Shown here piece after piece: positions 34,427 to 43,300 of a stretch of DNA of 64,000 nt. The position numbers and the translations under genes were made by a program. The DNA is taken from the NCBI RefSeq assembly GCF_041242975.1, contig NZ_CP162488.1:2718001-2782000 (forward strand). The letters run 5' to 3'. The notes under the pieces were generated by a model. That model made no database searches, had not been told where the DNA came from, and saw nothing but the letters and a program-made list of their open reading frames with translations. Numbering within the stretch: position 1 is the stretch's first letter; every line of letters starts with the position of its first letter. The DNA comes from Xanthomonas sp. DAR 35659 (GTDB lineage: Bacteria; Pseudomonadota; Gammaproteobacteria; Xanthomonadales; Xanthomonadaceae).

Positions 34427-35196
34427 ATACCGATATGGCTCCGAGAGACCCGTTCGCGCTTGAGGGCAAACGCATCCTGATCACCGGTGCCTCGTCCGGC
34501 ATCGGGCGGCAGATCGCGCTGAGCTGCGCGGAGATGGGCGCGCAGCTGGTCATCAGCGGTCGCAACGCGGCCCGCCTGGCCGAGACCTTCGCCGCATTGC
34601 AAGGCGCAGGGCACGAGCAGGTCATCGCCAACCTGGACAAGCAGGAGGACATCGACCACATGGTCGCCTCGGTCGGCGTCCTGGATGGCGTCGCACACGC
34701 GGCCGGGATCGCCCGGCTCGCCCCATTCCGAATGATCAACCGCGCGCATCTGGACGAAACCTTCGCCAGCAATGTGTATGCGCCACTGCTGCTGACGCGC
34801 GGCCTGCTGGCGAAGAAACGCATCAACGCCAACGGCTCGATCCTCTTCATCTCGGCGATCGGCTCGCACGTCGGTCCTGTCGCCACCGCCGCCTACTCTG
34901 CCAGCAAGGCGGCGCTGCTCGGCGCAATGCGCACCCTGGCGCTGGAAGTGACCAAGCAGGGTATCCGCGCCAACTGCATCGCGCCCGGCTATGTGCGCAC
35001 GCCAATGCTCGATGGGCTCAACCAGAGTGGCGGCAACATCGACGAGCACGCGAAGCTAACGCCGCTTGGGCTGGGCGAAGCGGAAGACGTGGCTTATGCG
35101 GCGGTGTTCTACCTGTCCGACGCCAGTCGCTGGGTGACCCGCAACTACTTCGTCGTGGACGGCGGTCTGACCGTGCCGATGGACATCTACGCATGA
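34423..35196 (+). CDS. Short-chain dehydrogenase/reductase 1 (FabG-like)
   Basis: The 257-residue classical SDR has cofactor motif TGASSGIG (21-28), NAG-type AHAAG and catalytic Ser144, Tyr158, Lys162 (YSASK). The C-terminus SDASRWVTRNYFVVDGGLTVP is typical of FabG-like enzymes. The likely role is to reduce the 3-ketoacyl-ACP made by the preceding synthase. The start is GTG at 34423 overlapping the previous stop; ATG 34435 is an alternative. It is a clear paralogue of the next gene (similar throughout the first 60 and last 50 residues). Confidence 0.88.
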   Translation: MNTDMAPRDPFALEGKRILITGASSGIGRQIALSCAEMGAQLVISGRNAARLAETFAALQGAGHEQVIANLDKQEDIDHMVASVGVLDGVAHAAGIARLAPFRMINRAHLDETFASNVYAPLLLTRGLLAKKRINANGSILFISAIGSHVGPVATAAYSASKAALLGAMRTLALEVTKQGIRANCIAPGYVRTPMLDGLNQSGGNIDEHAKLTPLGLGEAEDVAYAAVFYLSDASRWVTRNYFVVDGGLTVPMDIYA

Positions 35197-35945
35197 GCAA
35201 CCCCACCCGCAACGCGTTTTCCCTGGAGGGCAAGACCATCCTGGTTACCGGCGCGTCATCCGGCCTGGGCCATGAAATCGCACTGACCTGCGCACGGCGC
35301 GGCGCGCGACTGGTGGTCAGCGGTCGCGACGCCGCGCGTCTGCAGGCCACCCATGCGCAGCTGGCCGGCGACGGGCATGTGCAGGTGCAGGCCGACCTGA
35401 CTGTTGCGGAGGACCGGGAGCGCGTGGTGCAAGCCAGCCAGCGCATCGACGGCGTGGTGCACTGCTTCGGCGGACAGATGCTGTCGCCGATCCGCCAGTT
35501 GAAGGAAGAACTGATGACGCGCATCTACGAGGTTCATTTCCTGGCCCCGGTCATGCTGACCCAACGTCTGCTGCAGGCCAATGCCATCGCCGCGCAGGGC
35601 TCCATCGTGTTCATGCTGTCCACTTCGGCGCATATCGGCACACGGGGCGTGGGGCCATATTCAGCAATGAAGTCCGGCCTGCTGGGCATCATCCGCTGCT
35701 TGGCGCTGGAACAGGCGAGGCACCGCATGCGAGTCAACGGGATCTCGCCGTCGGTCGTACCCACCCCGCGCCTTTGGGGCGAGGACAACGAACATAACGA
35801 ACCACTGAAGCAGCAACGTGCGCGCCATCCACTTGGTCTGGGCACACCGCAAGATGTCGCCAACGCCGCGGTCTATCTGCTGTCAGACGCCAGCCGTTGG
35901 GTCACCGGCACCAGCCTGGTCATGGACGGCGGAGCGGTGCTCTGA
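35193..35945 (+). CDS. Short-chain dehydrogenase/reductase 2
   Basis: The 250-residue classical SDR has TGASSGLG (19-26), catalytic Ser143, Tyr156 and Lys160 (YSAMK), and the same C-terminal SDASRWVTGTSLVMDGGA as its neighbour. HCFGG replaces the usual NAG motif. The pair looks like a tandem duplication with divergent substrates, for example one acyl-ACP and one sugar or oxidised acyl group. The role is unproven. It overlaps the genes on both sides. Confidence 0.85.
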   Translation: MSNPTRNAFSLEGKTILVTGASSGLGHEIALTCARRGARLVVSGRDAARLQATHAQLAGDGHVQVQADLTVAEDRERVVQASQRIDGVVHCFGGQMLSPIRQLKEELMTRIYEVHFLAPVMLTQRLLQANAIAAQGSIVFMLSTSAHIGTRGVGPYSAMKSGLLGIIRCLALEQARHRMRVNGISPSVVPTPRLWGEDNEHNEPLKQQRARHPLGLGTPQDVANAAVYLLSDASRWVTGTSLVMDGGAVL

Positions 35946-36586
35946 TGGACCGCGCACTCATTATCGGCGCCGGCGGCTGGGGCCGGGAAGTCCTGGAGCA
36001 AATGCATGACGACGTCGGGCATGGCAAGGACTGGCTGATCGGCGGGTTCCTGGACAGCCGCGCCAACATCCTCGACCGCTACGACGTCGACATGCCGATC
36101 ATCGGCGATCCGATGAGCTACCTGCCACAGCCTGACGATGTATTCGTCTGTGCGATGGGCAACCCCTACGATCGCCACCGCTACGCGCTGCCGATCCTCG
36201 AGAAAGGTGGGCGCTTCATTCCCATCCTGACCGACGTCCGCCTGGGGCGGCGGGTGCACTTCGGCCAGGGCTGCTTCTTTGGCCTGTTGGTCCAGTCCGG
36301 GCCGGACGTGCGCATCGGCGACTTCGTCACCATCCACGCCCAGAGCATGCTCGGGCACGACGTCAGCATCGGCGACTACGTGCACGTTGGCGCAATGGCG
36401 TTCATGGGCGGCGGCGTCCAGATTGGCAACTTCGTCACCGTACATCCGCGCGCCACGCTGATGCCCGGCGTCAAGGTCGGTGACGGCGCGGTCATCGGGG
36501 CCGGCGCGGTGGTCATGAAAAACGTACCAGCCGGCGCCAGCGTGTTCGGCAACCCTGCCCGCATCGTGTTCCAGAAAGACATTTGA
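35945..36586 (+). CDS. PglD/NeuD-family sugar N- or O-acyltransferase
   Basis: The 213-residue protein has a Rossmann-like N-terminal part (MDRALIIGAGGWGREVLEQM, LIGGFLDSRANILDRYDVDMPIIGDPMSYL). A left-handed beta-helix of hexapeptide repeats follows (about 95-205), with His138 in GHDVSIGDYVHVGA as the likely general base, and a C-terminal NPARIVF. PglD-type enzymes acylate the amino group of UDP/dTDP-4-amino sugars. Here acyl-ACP may be the donor. The start overlaps the previous stop (TGATG). Confidence 0.88.
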   Translation: MDRALIIGAGGWGREVLEQMHDDVGHGKDWLIGGFLDSRANILDRYDVDMPIIGDPMSYLPQPDDVFVCAMGNPYDRHRYALPILEKGGRFIPILTDVRLGRRVHFGQGCFFGLLVQSGPDVRIGDFVTIHAQSMLGHDVSIGDYVHVGAMAFMGGGVQIGNFVTVHPRATLMPGVKVGDGAVIGAGAVVMKNVPAGASVFGNPARIVFQKDI

Positions 36587-36600
36587 CAGGCAGCTACTTC

Positions 36601-37746
36601 ATGCGCTCGCGAATGCACCCCAAGTACTACCTGTCACCGGAGATTTTTGCCCGTGAGCAGGAAAAGATCTTTCGCAAGGTCTGGCTTTTCGCCGGCCTGA
36701 AGACCCTGCTGACGGAAAACAACGGCTTCATCACCCGCAAGATCGCCGGCATCCCGGTCGTCATCCAGAATTTCAACGGCCAGTTGCGCGCGTTCGAAAA
36801 CGTGTGTCTGCACCGCAGCGCGCCGCTGCAGACCGCGCCGATCGGACGACGTCCGCTGGTATGCCCCTACCACGCCTGGAGCTACGACCAGGACGGCGCG
36901 ATCAAGAACATCCCCGAATGTCGTGCCCTGTATCGCATAAGCCAGGCCGAACAGCAGAAGCTCCGGCTGCGCGAGTTCGCCCTGCACGCCATCGGCAACG
37001 TGCTGTTCGTCAACCTGGACAGCGACCCGATGCCGATCGAGGAACAGTTCCCCGCGCACTTCATCTCCATGCTGGAAAGCAGCTCCAACCTGTACGACGG
37101 CGAGGTGATGGTGACCACCTGGCACTGCAAGTTCAACTGGAAGCTGGCGTACGAGAACCTGCGCGACGCCAATCACCCGCGTTTTGTCCATCCCAAGAGC
37201 CTCGCCCGGGAATTCGATTTCACCGCCTACGTCGACACCGAACTGGCGGCCGAAAGCCTCCGTCCGCTGACCGACACCAGCCCAACCGGTCTACGCGCGG
37301 AGATGCGCCGCTTCAGTTCGGCCGGCGCCGACGCGCCGATCACCGAACCCAAGCGTCTGCCGTTCCATGAGATGGTCGAGCGCTGGGGAGAACAGGACGC
37401 CTATTTCAACTGGCTGACGTTTCCCAACATGCACATCGCCTGCCCCAACGGTGGCTACTCCTTCACCCTGGAACACCACATCCCCGTGGCCCCGGACAGG
37501 ACCGACCTGGAAATCTACTGGTTCACCACGCGCAAGAAGAAGCCTTATGCCTTTTCCAGTTGGAACCTGCTCTCGCACATGCATGGCAGCCGGCTGGTGA
37601 CTGGCGAGGACGTGGAGATCATGGAACATGTGCAATCCGCACTGCACATGGACGCACCGATGCCGACCCAGGGGGTCTACGAGTTCACCAACCGCCTGGT
37701 GGAGCGCTGGTACGCGACTCTGATGGAGACAGATCATGGCCTCTAG
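36601..37746 (+). CDS. Rieske non-haem iron oxygenase
   Basis: The 381-residue ring-hydroxylase alpha-subunit type enzyme binds its [2Fe-2S] cluster through CLH (Cys69, His71) and CPYH (Cys88, His91). The mononuclear iron site is in NLRDANHPRFVH (His192, His197) with a C-terminal Asp (EDVEIMEH). A ferredoxin/reductase partner is not encoded nearby. It would hydroxylate or oxidise a carbon of the sugar or its acyl group. ATG 36601 is chosen; an in-frame TTG at 36583 overlaps the previous stop and would add six residues. I know of no established flagellin-glycan pathway that uses such an enzyme. Confidence 0.88.
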   Translation: MRSRMHPKYYLSPEIFAREQEKIFRKVWLFAGLKTLLTENNGFITRKIAGIPVVIQNFNGQLRAFENVCLHRSAPLQTAPIGRRPLVCPYHAWSYDQDGAIKNIPECRALYRISQAEQQKLRLREFALHAIGNVLFVNLDSDPMPIEEQFPAHFISMLESSSNLYDGEVMVTTWHCKFNWKLAYENLRDANHPRFVHPKSLAREFDFTAYVDTELAAESLRPLTDTSPTGLRAEMRRFSSAGADAPITEPKRLPFHEMVERWGEQDAYFNWLTFPNMHIACPNGGYSFTLEHHIPVAPDRTDLEIYWFTTRKKKPYAFSSWNLLSHMHGSRLVTGEDVEIMEHVQSALHMDAPMPTQGVYEFTNRLVERWYATLMETDHGL

Positions 37747-38380
37747 ATGCGTCATCGGAACCGGCATCTGCCTGGAACAGGTCTTCAATGCCTGGAGGCA
37801 GGCCGAGCCGCAGGCCGACGTGCGCAGGATCGAAGTTTCGCTACGCGCCGACTACAGCTTCGATCTGGACGCACTGGATGGTCTGGACCCGGATGCGGAC
37901 AGAGTGTTCATCGCCTACGACGAAAGCTTCGGCAATTTCAACCGGATGGAGCTGATGCAGTTGGCGATGGCGCGCGGCTTTAGCCTGGAGTCTTTCGTCA
38001 GCACGTCGGCCGTGGTCGCTGCCGACGCAGTGATCGGCCGCAACTGCTTCATCGGCGACGGCGTGGTGGTCGGCGCGGGCAGCCGTATCGACTACAACAC
38101 CGTGGTGCACGACGGAGTCAAGATCGGCGCTGGCGTGCATCTGCGCCCGTCATGTTGGTGCGACATCGGCGTAAGCATCGGCCACGGCACGGAGATCGGC
38201 ACGCACGCCATCCTGCGCATGGGAGCGGTGGTCGGCCCTGGCGTCCGAATCGGCCGCCACTGCGAACTGGGCTGGCCACGCCTGTATGACCGGGATGTGC
38301 CCAGCCGTACGGTGTACGACACCCGCTATGACGAGCCAATCCATGTCTATGGTCATGAATCCAAGGAAGCCGCACGATGA
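37736..38380 (+). CDS. Second left-handed beta-helix acyltransferase
   Basis: The 214-residue protein has an alpha/beta N-terminal part of about 85 residues and then hexapeptide repeats (STSAVVAADAVIGRNCFIGDGVVVGAGSRIDYNTVVHDGVKIGAGVHL, SIGHGTEIGTHAILRMGAVVGPGVRIG). His in VVHDG is a candidate base. The plan is that of PglD-like sugar acyltransferases, with a longer C-terminal tail. It overlaps the Rieske gene by 11 bp and the methyltransferase gene by 4 bp. Two such enzymes in one operon suggest two acylations or an acetyl plus a longer acyl. Confidence 0.78.
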   Translation: MASRCVIGTGICLEQVFNAWRQAEPQADVRRIEVSLRADYSFDLDALDGLDPDADRVFIAYDESFGNFNRMELMQLAMARGFSLESFVSTSAVVAADAVIGRNCFIGDGVVVGAGSRIDYNTVVHDGVKIGAGVHLRPSCWCDIGVSIGHGTEIGTHAILRMGAVVGPGVRIGRHCELGWPRLYDRDVPSRTVYDTRYDEPIHVYGHESKEAAR

Positions 38381-39036
38381 AAGACTACGCACTGAAGAGC
38401 GGAGAGAGATATCCCACCCTCGACCAGAACCTGATCGGCAAGGATCACTTGTGGCGATATCGCTACGCAGCCTCGCGTTTGCCCAACGATCATCCCCGGC
38501 TTTTCGGCGCGGACGTGTTCTGCGGTTCCGGATACGGAGCGGCACTGGTGGCACGCGAAACCCACGCATCGATCCTTGCAATCGACGGATCGGAGGAGAG
38601 CATTGCCCTGGCGAGCCGCAAAATCCCGGCTCCAAATATCATCTGGGCCGCCAAGTTGTTTCCCTTCGACCTGCCCGAAGCCTGCTTCGACTTCGTCATG
38701 AGCATGGAGTCACTAGAGCATGTCAAGAACCATGAAGCTCTTTTCTGGGTGCTGAGCAAGTCTCTGAAACGCGGCGGACAACTGTTCATTTCCTGTCCCA
38801 ACGAGAGCGTCATGCCCTACGGCGGCTACAAATGGCATTACCGCCATTTTTTGCCGGAAGAAGTTCGTGCGCTTGCGCGCGAAAACGGGCTTGAGGAAGT
38901 CGCCGCATTCGCCACCCTGTGTTGCGGACTGAAGGACGGAAGGACCGTGATCGCCTATCCCCACCAGATGCGCAGCGACCAAGGCCTGAGTATCGAGGCC
39001 GGCGACACCCTGTTCTTTGAATTCAGGAAGCCATGA
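38377..39036 (+). CDS. Class I SAM-dependent methyltransferase
   Basis: The 219-residue protein has motif I in GADVFCGSGYGAALVA, the acidic residue after beta-2 (AIDGSEES) and the FDFVMSMESLEHVKNHE motif of the Methyltransf_11 type. A likely task is O-methylation of the glycan, comparable to the 2-O-methyl of P. syringae modified viosamine. That is inference. Base composition is visibly less GC-rich than in flagellar genes. It overlaps both neighbours by 4 bp. Confidence 0.85.
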   Translation: MKDYALKSGERYPTLDQNLIGKDHLWRYRYAASRLPNDHPRLFGADVFCGSGYGAALVARETHASILAIDGSEESIALASRKIPAPNIIWAAKLFPFDLPEACFDFVMSMESLEHVKNHEALFWVLSKSLKRGGQLFISCPNESVMPYGGYKWHYRHFLPEEVRALARENGLEEVAAFATLCCGLKDGRTVIAYPHQMRSDQGLSIEAGDTLFFEFRKP

Positions 39037-39989
39037 TGCGAATTTATGCAGCCGGCTGGGCCTTGCAGAACCCGGCACTCAACTTCTTCAAGCAGTTCCT
39101 AGTCCTGAATGCGATTCAACTCTCGGGCATCGTGTATCCGCGCAAAATCCCCGATGATCTGGACGGCATTCCCGTGCTGGACTTCGAAGCTGCCAGGAGC
39201 GAACTGCGCGTGGGAGATATCGTGCTGGAGTGCCTTCGTCACGACGTGGATAACACGCGCCTGGGCATTGTGCTCAGTGAATTTTTCGCAACGCTCGGTA
39301 TCCAGACCGTGGGGGTAACCGCCTTCATTTCCAGCCTGATCGAGCAGGATCAGGACGATCTGCTGCGCTTCCCGGTTGCCGGCGTCACGTCGACCCATTT
39401 GCGCGCCCTGCGCGATGAACCGATCCCGCGGCTCATTGAAGACGGCTTCGCGGATCTGCGTTCTCATCAGGTTGCCACCAGGCTCGATGCAATCGCCAGA
39501 AGCTACGATTGGGACCAGATGCTGGCCTTCGATCAGGATCAGACGCCGGAAGGCGAGCTGCATGCCGTCGTGGCGGAGTTGCATGCTTGCGGCGCGCTCC
39601 AACGCGTCCATGTACTGGACACGCCGCTGCCCTTTCTGGAGGCGCTGCTGGCCCTGAAGATCCAGGCTCCCGAAAGCGAGGTCGTCGTGGAACTGGCACC
39701 TGCTGCGGCACAGGCACTAGGACAGCAACTGGAATTCTATCGGCGTAGCCTGGGCTGTCTTCAGGTCGCCGAGGCCTCGGCTGGAGTCGCCTATTGGTCC
39801 GGTTCGGCGGACGGAATCGCCAGCGTGCTGCGCCCAGGGCAGAGGAGTGCGCCTGCGGTCTTCTTCATGCGGCGTTCGATCCTGGACATGGGTACGATAC
39901 GGCGCGCGAGCGGTGCCCAGCCGTATCGCGTCATGCTGCGCCAGCCGGACACCAGTCCCGGCAATTTGATCGCGGCGCTGCTGAACTGA
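39033..39989 (+). CDS. Unrecognised protein of the glycan operon
   Basis: I do not recognise this 318-residue protein. It has no signal peptide and no membrane helix. The N-terminus (ALNFFKQFLVLNAIQLSGIVYPRKIPDDLDGIPVLDFEAARSELRVGDIVLECL) resembles the nucleotide-binding-like fold seen ahead of PglD-type acyltransferases (GF.D, then DGIPVL). The rest is alpha/beta with no motif I can name. Overlap with the methyltransferase gene (ATGA) makes it part of the operon. A role in sugar modification or transfer is likely by context only. Codon use is less GC-rich than in flagellar genes. Confidence 0.75.
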   Translation: MMRIYAAGWALQNPALNFFKQFLVLNAIQLSGIVYPRKIPDDLDGIPVLDFEAARSELRVGDIVLECLRHDVDNTRLGIVLSEFFATLGIQTVGVTAFISSLIEQDQDDLLRFPVAGVTSTHLRALRDEPIPRLIEDGFADLRSHQVATRLDAIARSYDWDQMLAFDQDQTPEGELHAVVAELHACGALQRVHVLDTPLPFLEALLALKIQAPESEVVVELAPAAAQALGQQLEFYRRSLGCLQVAEASAGVAYWSGSADGIASVLRPGQRSAPAVFFMRRSILDMGTIRRASGAQPYRVMLRQPDTSPGNLIAALLN

Positions 39990-40303
39990 AGGCCGAGAAA
40001 TGCGGCACTGAAAAAACCTTGGCAAAGGCGCACTGAAAGCACTCAAGCGGCTGAACGTCATCAAGCAAGCAGCTTCGCCCGCGCGAGCTGTCCTGCTAGG
40101 CGTCGGACAGCTAGCGCGCCTCCACTCACATGCTAGTCGACCATGCATCAGCCGCACGGCAGGCAAGTCCATCACCGCGGCACGCCACCGCTAGGCACGA
40201 TCCATGCTTACGAACCCGAGCGGGTCATGGGTCGCATCGGGTTCTTTCGACCTCGGTCTAGCACTGCTGCAGTTCTTTCCTTCTTCGAGACGGCCAATCC
40301 TCC
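39990..40303. other. Spacer between the glycan operon and the glycosyltransferase gene
   Basis: This 314-bp spacer is of lower GC than its right neighbour. It contains a sigma-54 element (40193-40208). The stretch around 40020-40100 can be read as a short Lys/Ala/Leu-rich peptide without a start codon and may be a coding remnant. I see no complete gene. Confidence 0.45.
40193..40208 (+). promoter_or_regulatory. Sigma-54 promoter of the glycosyltransferase gene
   Basis: AGGCAC-GATCC-ATGCT: GG at 40194-40195 and GC at 40206-40207, two mismatches to consensus. It is 96 bp before the ATG at 40304. Confidence 0.5.
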
Positions 40304-43300
40304 ATGAGTGGCAACGCCCTGGTCAGCATCGTCATGCCGGCCTACAAGTTACGGTACTTCGAGCGGACGCTGGACAGCGTGCTGGGCCAGACCTATCCGG
40401 CGCTGGAACTGGTGATCTGCGACGACAACCCCGATGGCACGATCGCCGCGGTGGTGGAGCGCAAGCGCGCCGACGCGCGCTTCCCGATCCGCTACCAGCG
40501 CAACCCCAGCCGCCTGGGCGAACTCGGCAGCACCATCAAGGGCATCGGCCTGGCGCAGGGCGAGTACGTCAAGTTCCTGCACGACGACGACGTGCTGGAC
40601 CCGGACTGCATCGCCGCGTTGGTACACGCCATGGAGACCGGCCCCGATGTGGTGCTGGCCTCCTCGCGCCGGCAACGCATCGACGGCGACGACGCGCCGC
40701 TGCCGGACATCCACGCCACCAGCTTCCCGTTCGCCGGCGATGTGGTGCTCGATGGGCCCGAACTGCTGTCCTTCCTCGCCGACCACACCATCAATTTCAT
40801 CGGCGAGCCCAGTTGCGTGCTGTGCCGGCGCCAGGATCTGCTGGAGATCGGCGACCAGTTGATGATGCTGGACGGCCGCCTGATCCACTGGGTCGGCGAC
40901 CTGGCGCTGTACGCCAAGCTGCTGCACCGTGGCAACCTGGCCCTGCTGGCGCGGCCGCTGACCCGCTTCCGGGTGTCGCAGGACCAATTCAGCCAGGCCG
41001 GGCGCGACCAGCCGGGCATCGGCGACCAGGGCCACGCGGATTTCCGCCACGGTGTGCGCGCGATGGGGTGGTACCGCGGCGACGGCGACGTGCGCCTGGT
41101 CCACGTGGCGCCGCTGGACGGCTCGGCCGCGGCCGCACCGGTGGATCTGCTGCAGGCGATCCAGGCGGCGTATGCGCGCGGGCGGGCGCAACTGGCGCTG
41201 CGCGACTGGCAGGCGCGGCGACACCTGGCGCCGGCCCAGCGCGCCCTGCTGGACGCGCGTCTGGCGGAGCTGGGCGGCGGCGCCAAGCTCGCGGTCCTGC
41301 TGGACGCGCGCGCCGGCGATGCCGCCGGACTGGCGGCGAGCCTGCACAGCCTGCTGCAGGACGGCGCCGCCGGCGCCACGCTGACGGTGGCGATACTCGG
41401 CGATGCGGGCACCATGCCATGGCCAGATCCGCGAGTGCGATACCTGCCGCAGGCGGCCGCCCAGGAGGCCGCCGGCCTCAACGCCGCGTTGGGCGAACTC
41501 GGCGATGCCGACTGGTTCCTGTGCGCTGCCGCCGGCTCCCGCTTCTGCGCCGGCGGCCTGCTGCGGCTGGTGCTGGAACTGGCCCAGCATCGGCAATGCA
41601 GCGCGCTGTATGCCGACGAATGGCTGGCGGCGGATGCCGAGACGCTGGCGCCGGTGCTGCGTCCGGATCCGGACCTGGACCTGCTGCTGGGCAATCCGCT
41701 GGCCACCGCCCGCCACTGGGTGTTCCGCCGCGCGCTGGTGGAGGAACTCGGCGGCTTCGATCCCGCCCACGATGGCGCCAACGAACTGGACCTGATCCTG
41801 CGCCTGTTCCTGCGCGATGCCGGCGCCAGCCTCGTCCATCTGCCCGAACCGCTGCTGATCGCCGCCCCGCTCCAGGCCGACACCGGCGCGGAGGCGCGGC
41901 AGCGCGCCATCGCCGACCATCTTCGGGCGCGCGGCTACGCCGACGCCAAGGTCGAGGCGCTGCCCGGCGGCCTGCACCGCGTCGACTACGGGCATGCCGA
42001 CCAGGCGCCGGTCTCGATCGTGATGCTCGGCCAGGACAACCTGCCCGAACTGCAACGCGCCGTGGTCGGCCTGCTCGAGCACACCGCCTACCCGGCCTAC
42101 GAATTGCTGCTGGTCGACAACGGCAGCGCCTCGCCGGCGGTCGCCGAGTGGATGCAGGCGGTGGCCGAATTGGGCGCCGGACGCGTCCGCGTGTTCGCGC
42201 TGGACGCGCGCGTCGCCCCGGCGCAGGCGCGCAACCTGGCCGCGACCCAGGCGCGCGGCGACTACCTGCTGTTCCTGGATGCCGACAGCGCCGTGGTCCA
42301 GGACCGTTGGCTGCACGCTCTGATGAACCACGCGCAGCGCCCGGAGGTCGGCATCGTCGGCGCCAAGGGCGTGTCCGCCGATGGCACGATCACCCACGCC
42401 GGGCTGCTGCCGGGGCTGCTACCCGGGTCCGGGCATGCCTTCGCCGGCGAACCGATGGCGCAGGCCGGCTACCTGGGCCGGCTGCAGGTGGCGCATCGCT
42501 ACAGCGCGGTCTCCGAGCGCTGCATGCTTGTACGGCGCGCGCTGTTCGAGCGTCTGTCCGGGTTCGATGCGGACGGCTTCGAAGCCGGCGGTGCCGACGT
42601 GGATCTGTGCCTGCGTGCCGCGGCGTTGGGCGAATGGACGCTGTGGACGCCGGAGGCGCTGCTGCTGCAGGCGCCCGCACCGGCGCGCCCGGAACGCGCG
42701 GACGACGCGTTGCTGCAACACTGGCTGCCGGCCATGGCGCACGACCCGGCCTACTCGCTCAGCCTGGGCCTGGAGCAACCGGGCGGGTTCAAGCTCGGCG
42801 AATCGGAGTTCTCCTGGCAGCCGCTGTCGTGGCGGCCGCTGCCGCGGATCCTGGCGCATCCCGGCGATGCCTTCGGCAGCGGCCACTACCGGGTGATCCA
42901 GCCGTTCCAGGCGCTGGCCGAGGCCGGCCGGATCGATGGCGTGTACTACGCGCGCCTGCTCGACCCGGTGGAAATGGAGCGCATCGCCCCCGACGCGGTG
43001 GTGGTGCAGCGCCGGGTCGGCGATGCCGAACTGGCGAAGATGGAGCGCATGCGCCGCTTTTCCCGCGCGTTCAAGGTCTACGAACTGGACGACTACCTGC
43101 CCAATCTGCCACTGAAGAGCGTGCATCGCGAGCAGATGCCCAAGGACGTGCTGCGCTCGCTGCGCCGCGCCGCGGCGCTGGTCGACCGGGTGGTGGTATC
43201 GACCCCGGCCCTGGCCGAGGCCCTCGCCGGCCTGCATGCGGACCTCCGTGTGGTCCACAACCGGCTCGATCCGCGCATGTGGGGCGACCTGGCGGCCCCG

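Noticed and set aside
40000..40110. Possible gene fragment between the glycan operon and the glycosyltransferase
   Set aside because: A frame with ALKALKRLNVIKQAA can be read but it has no start codon and no recognisable family, so it is only noted as a possible remnant.
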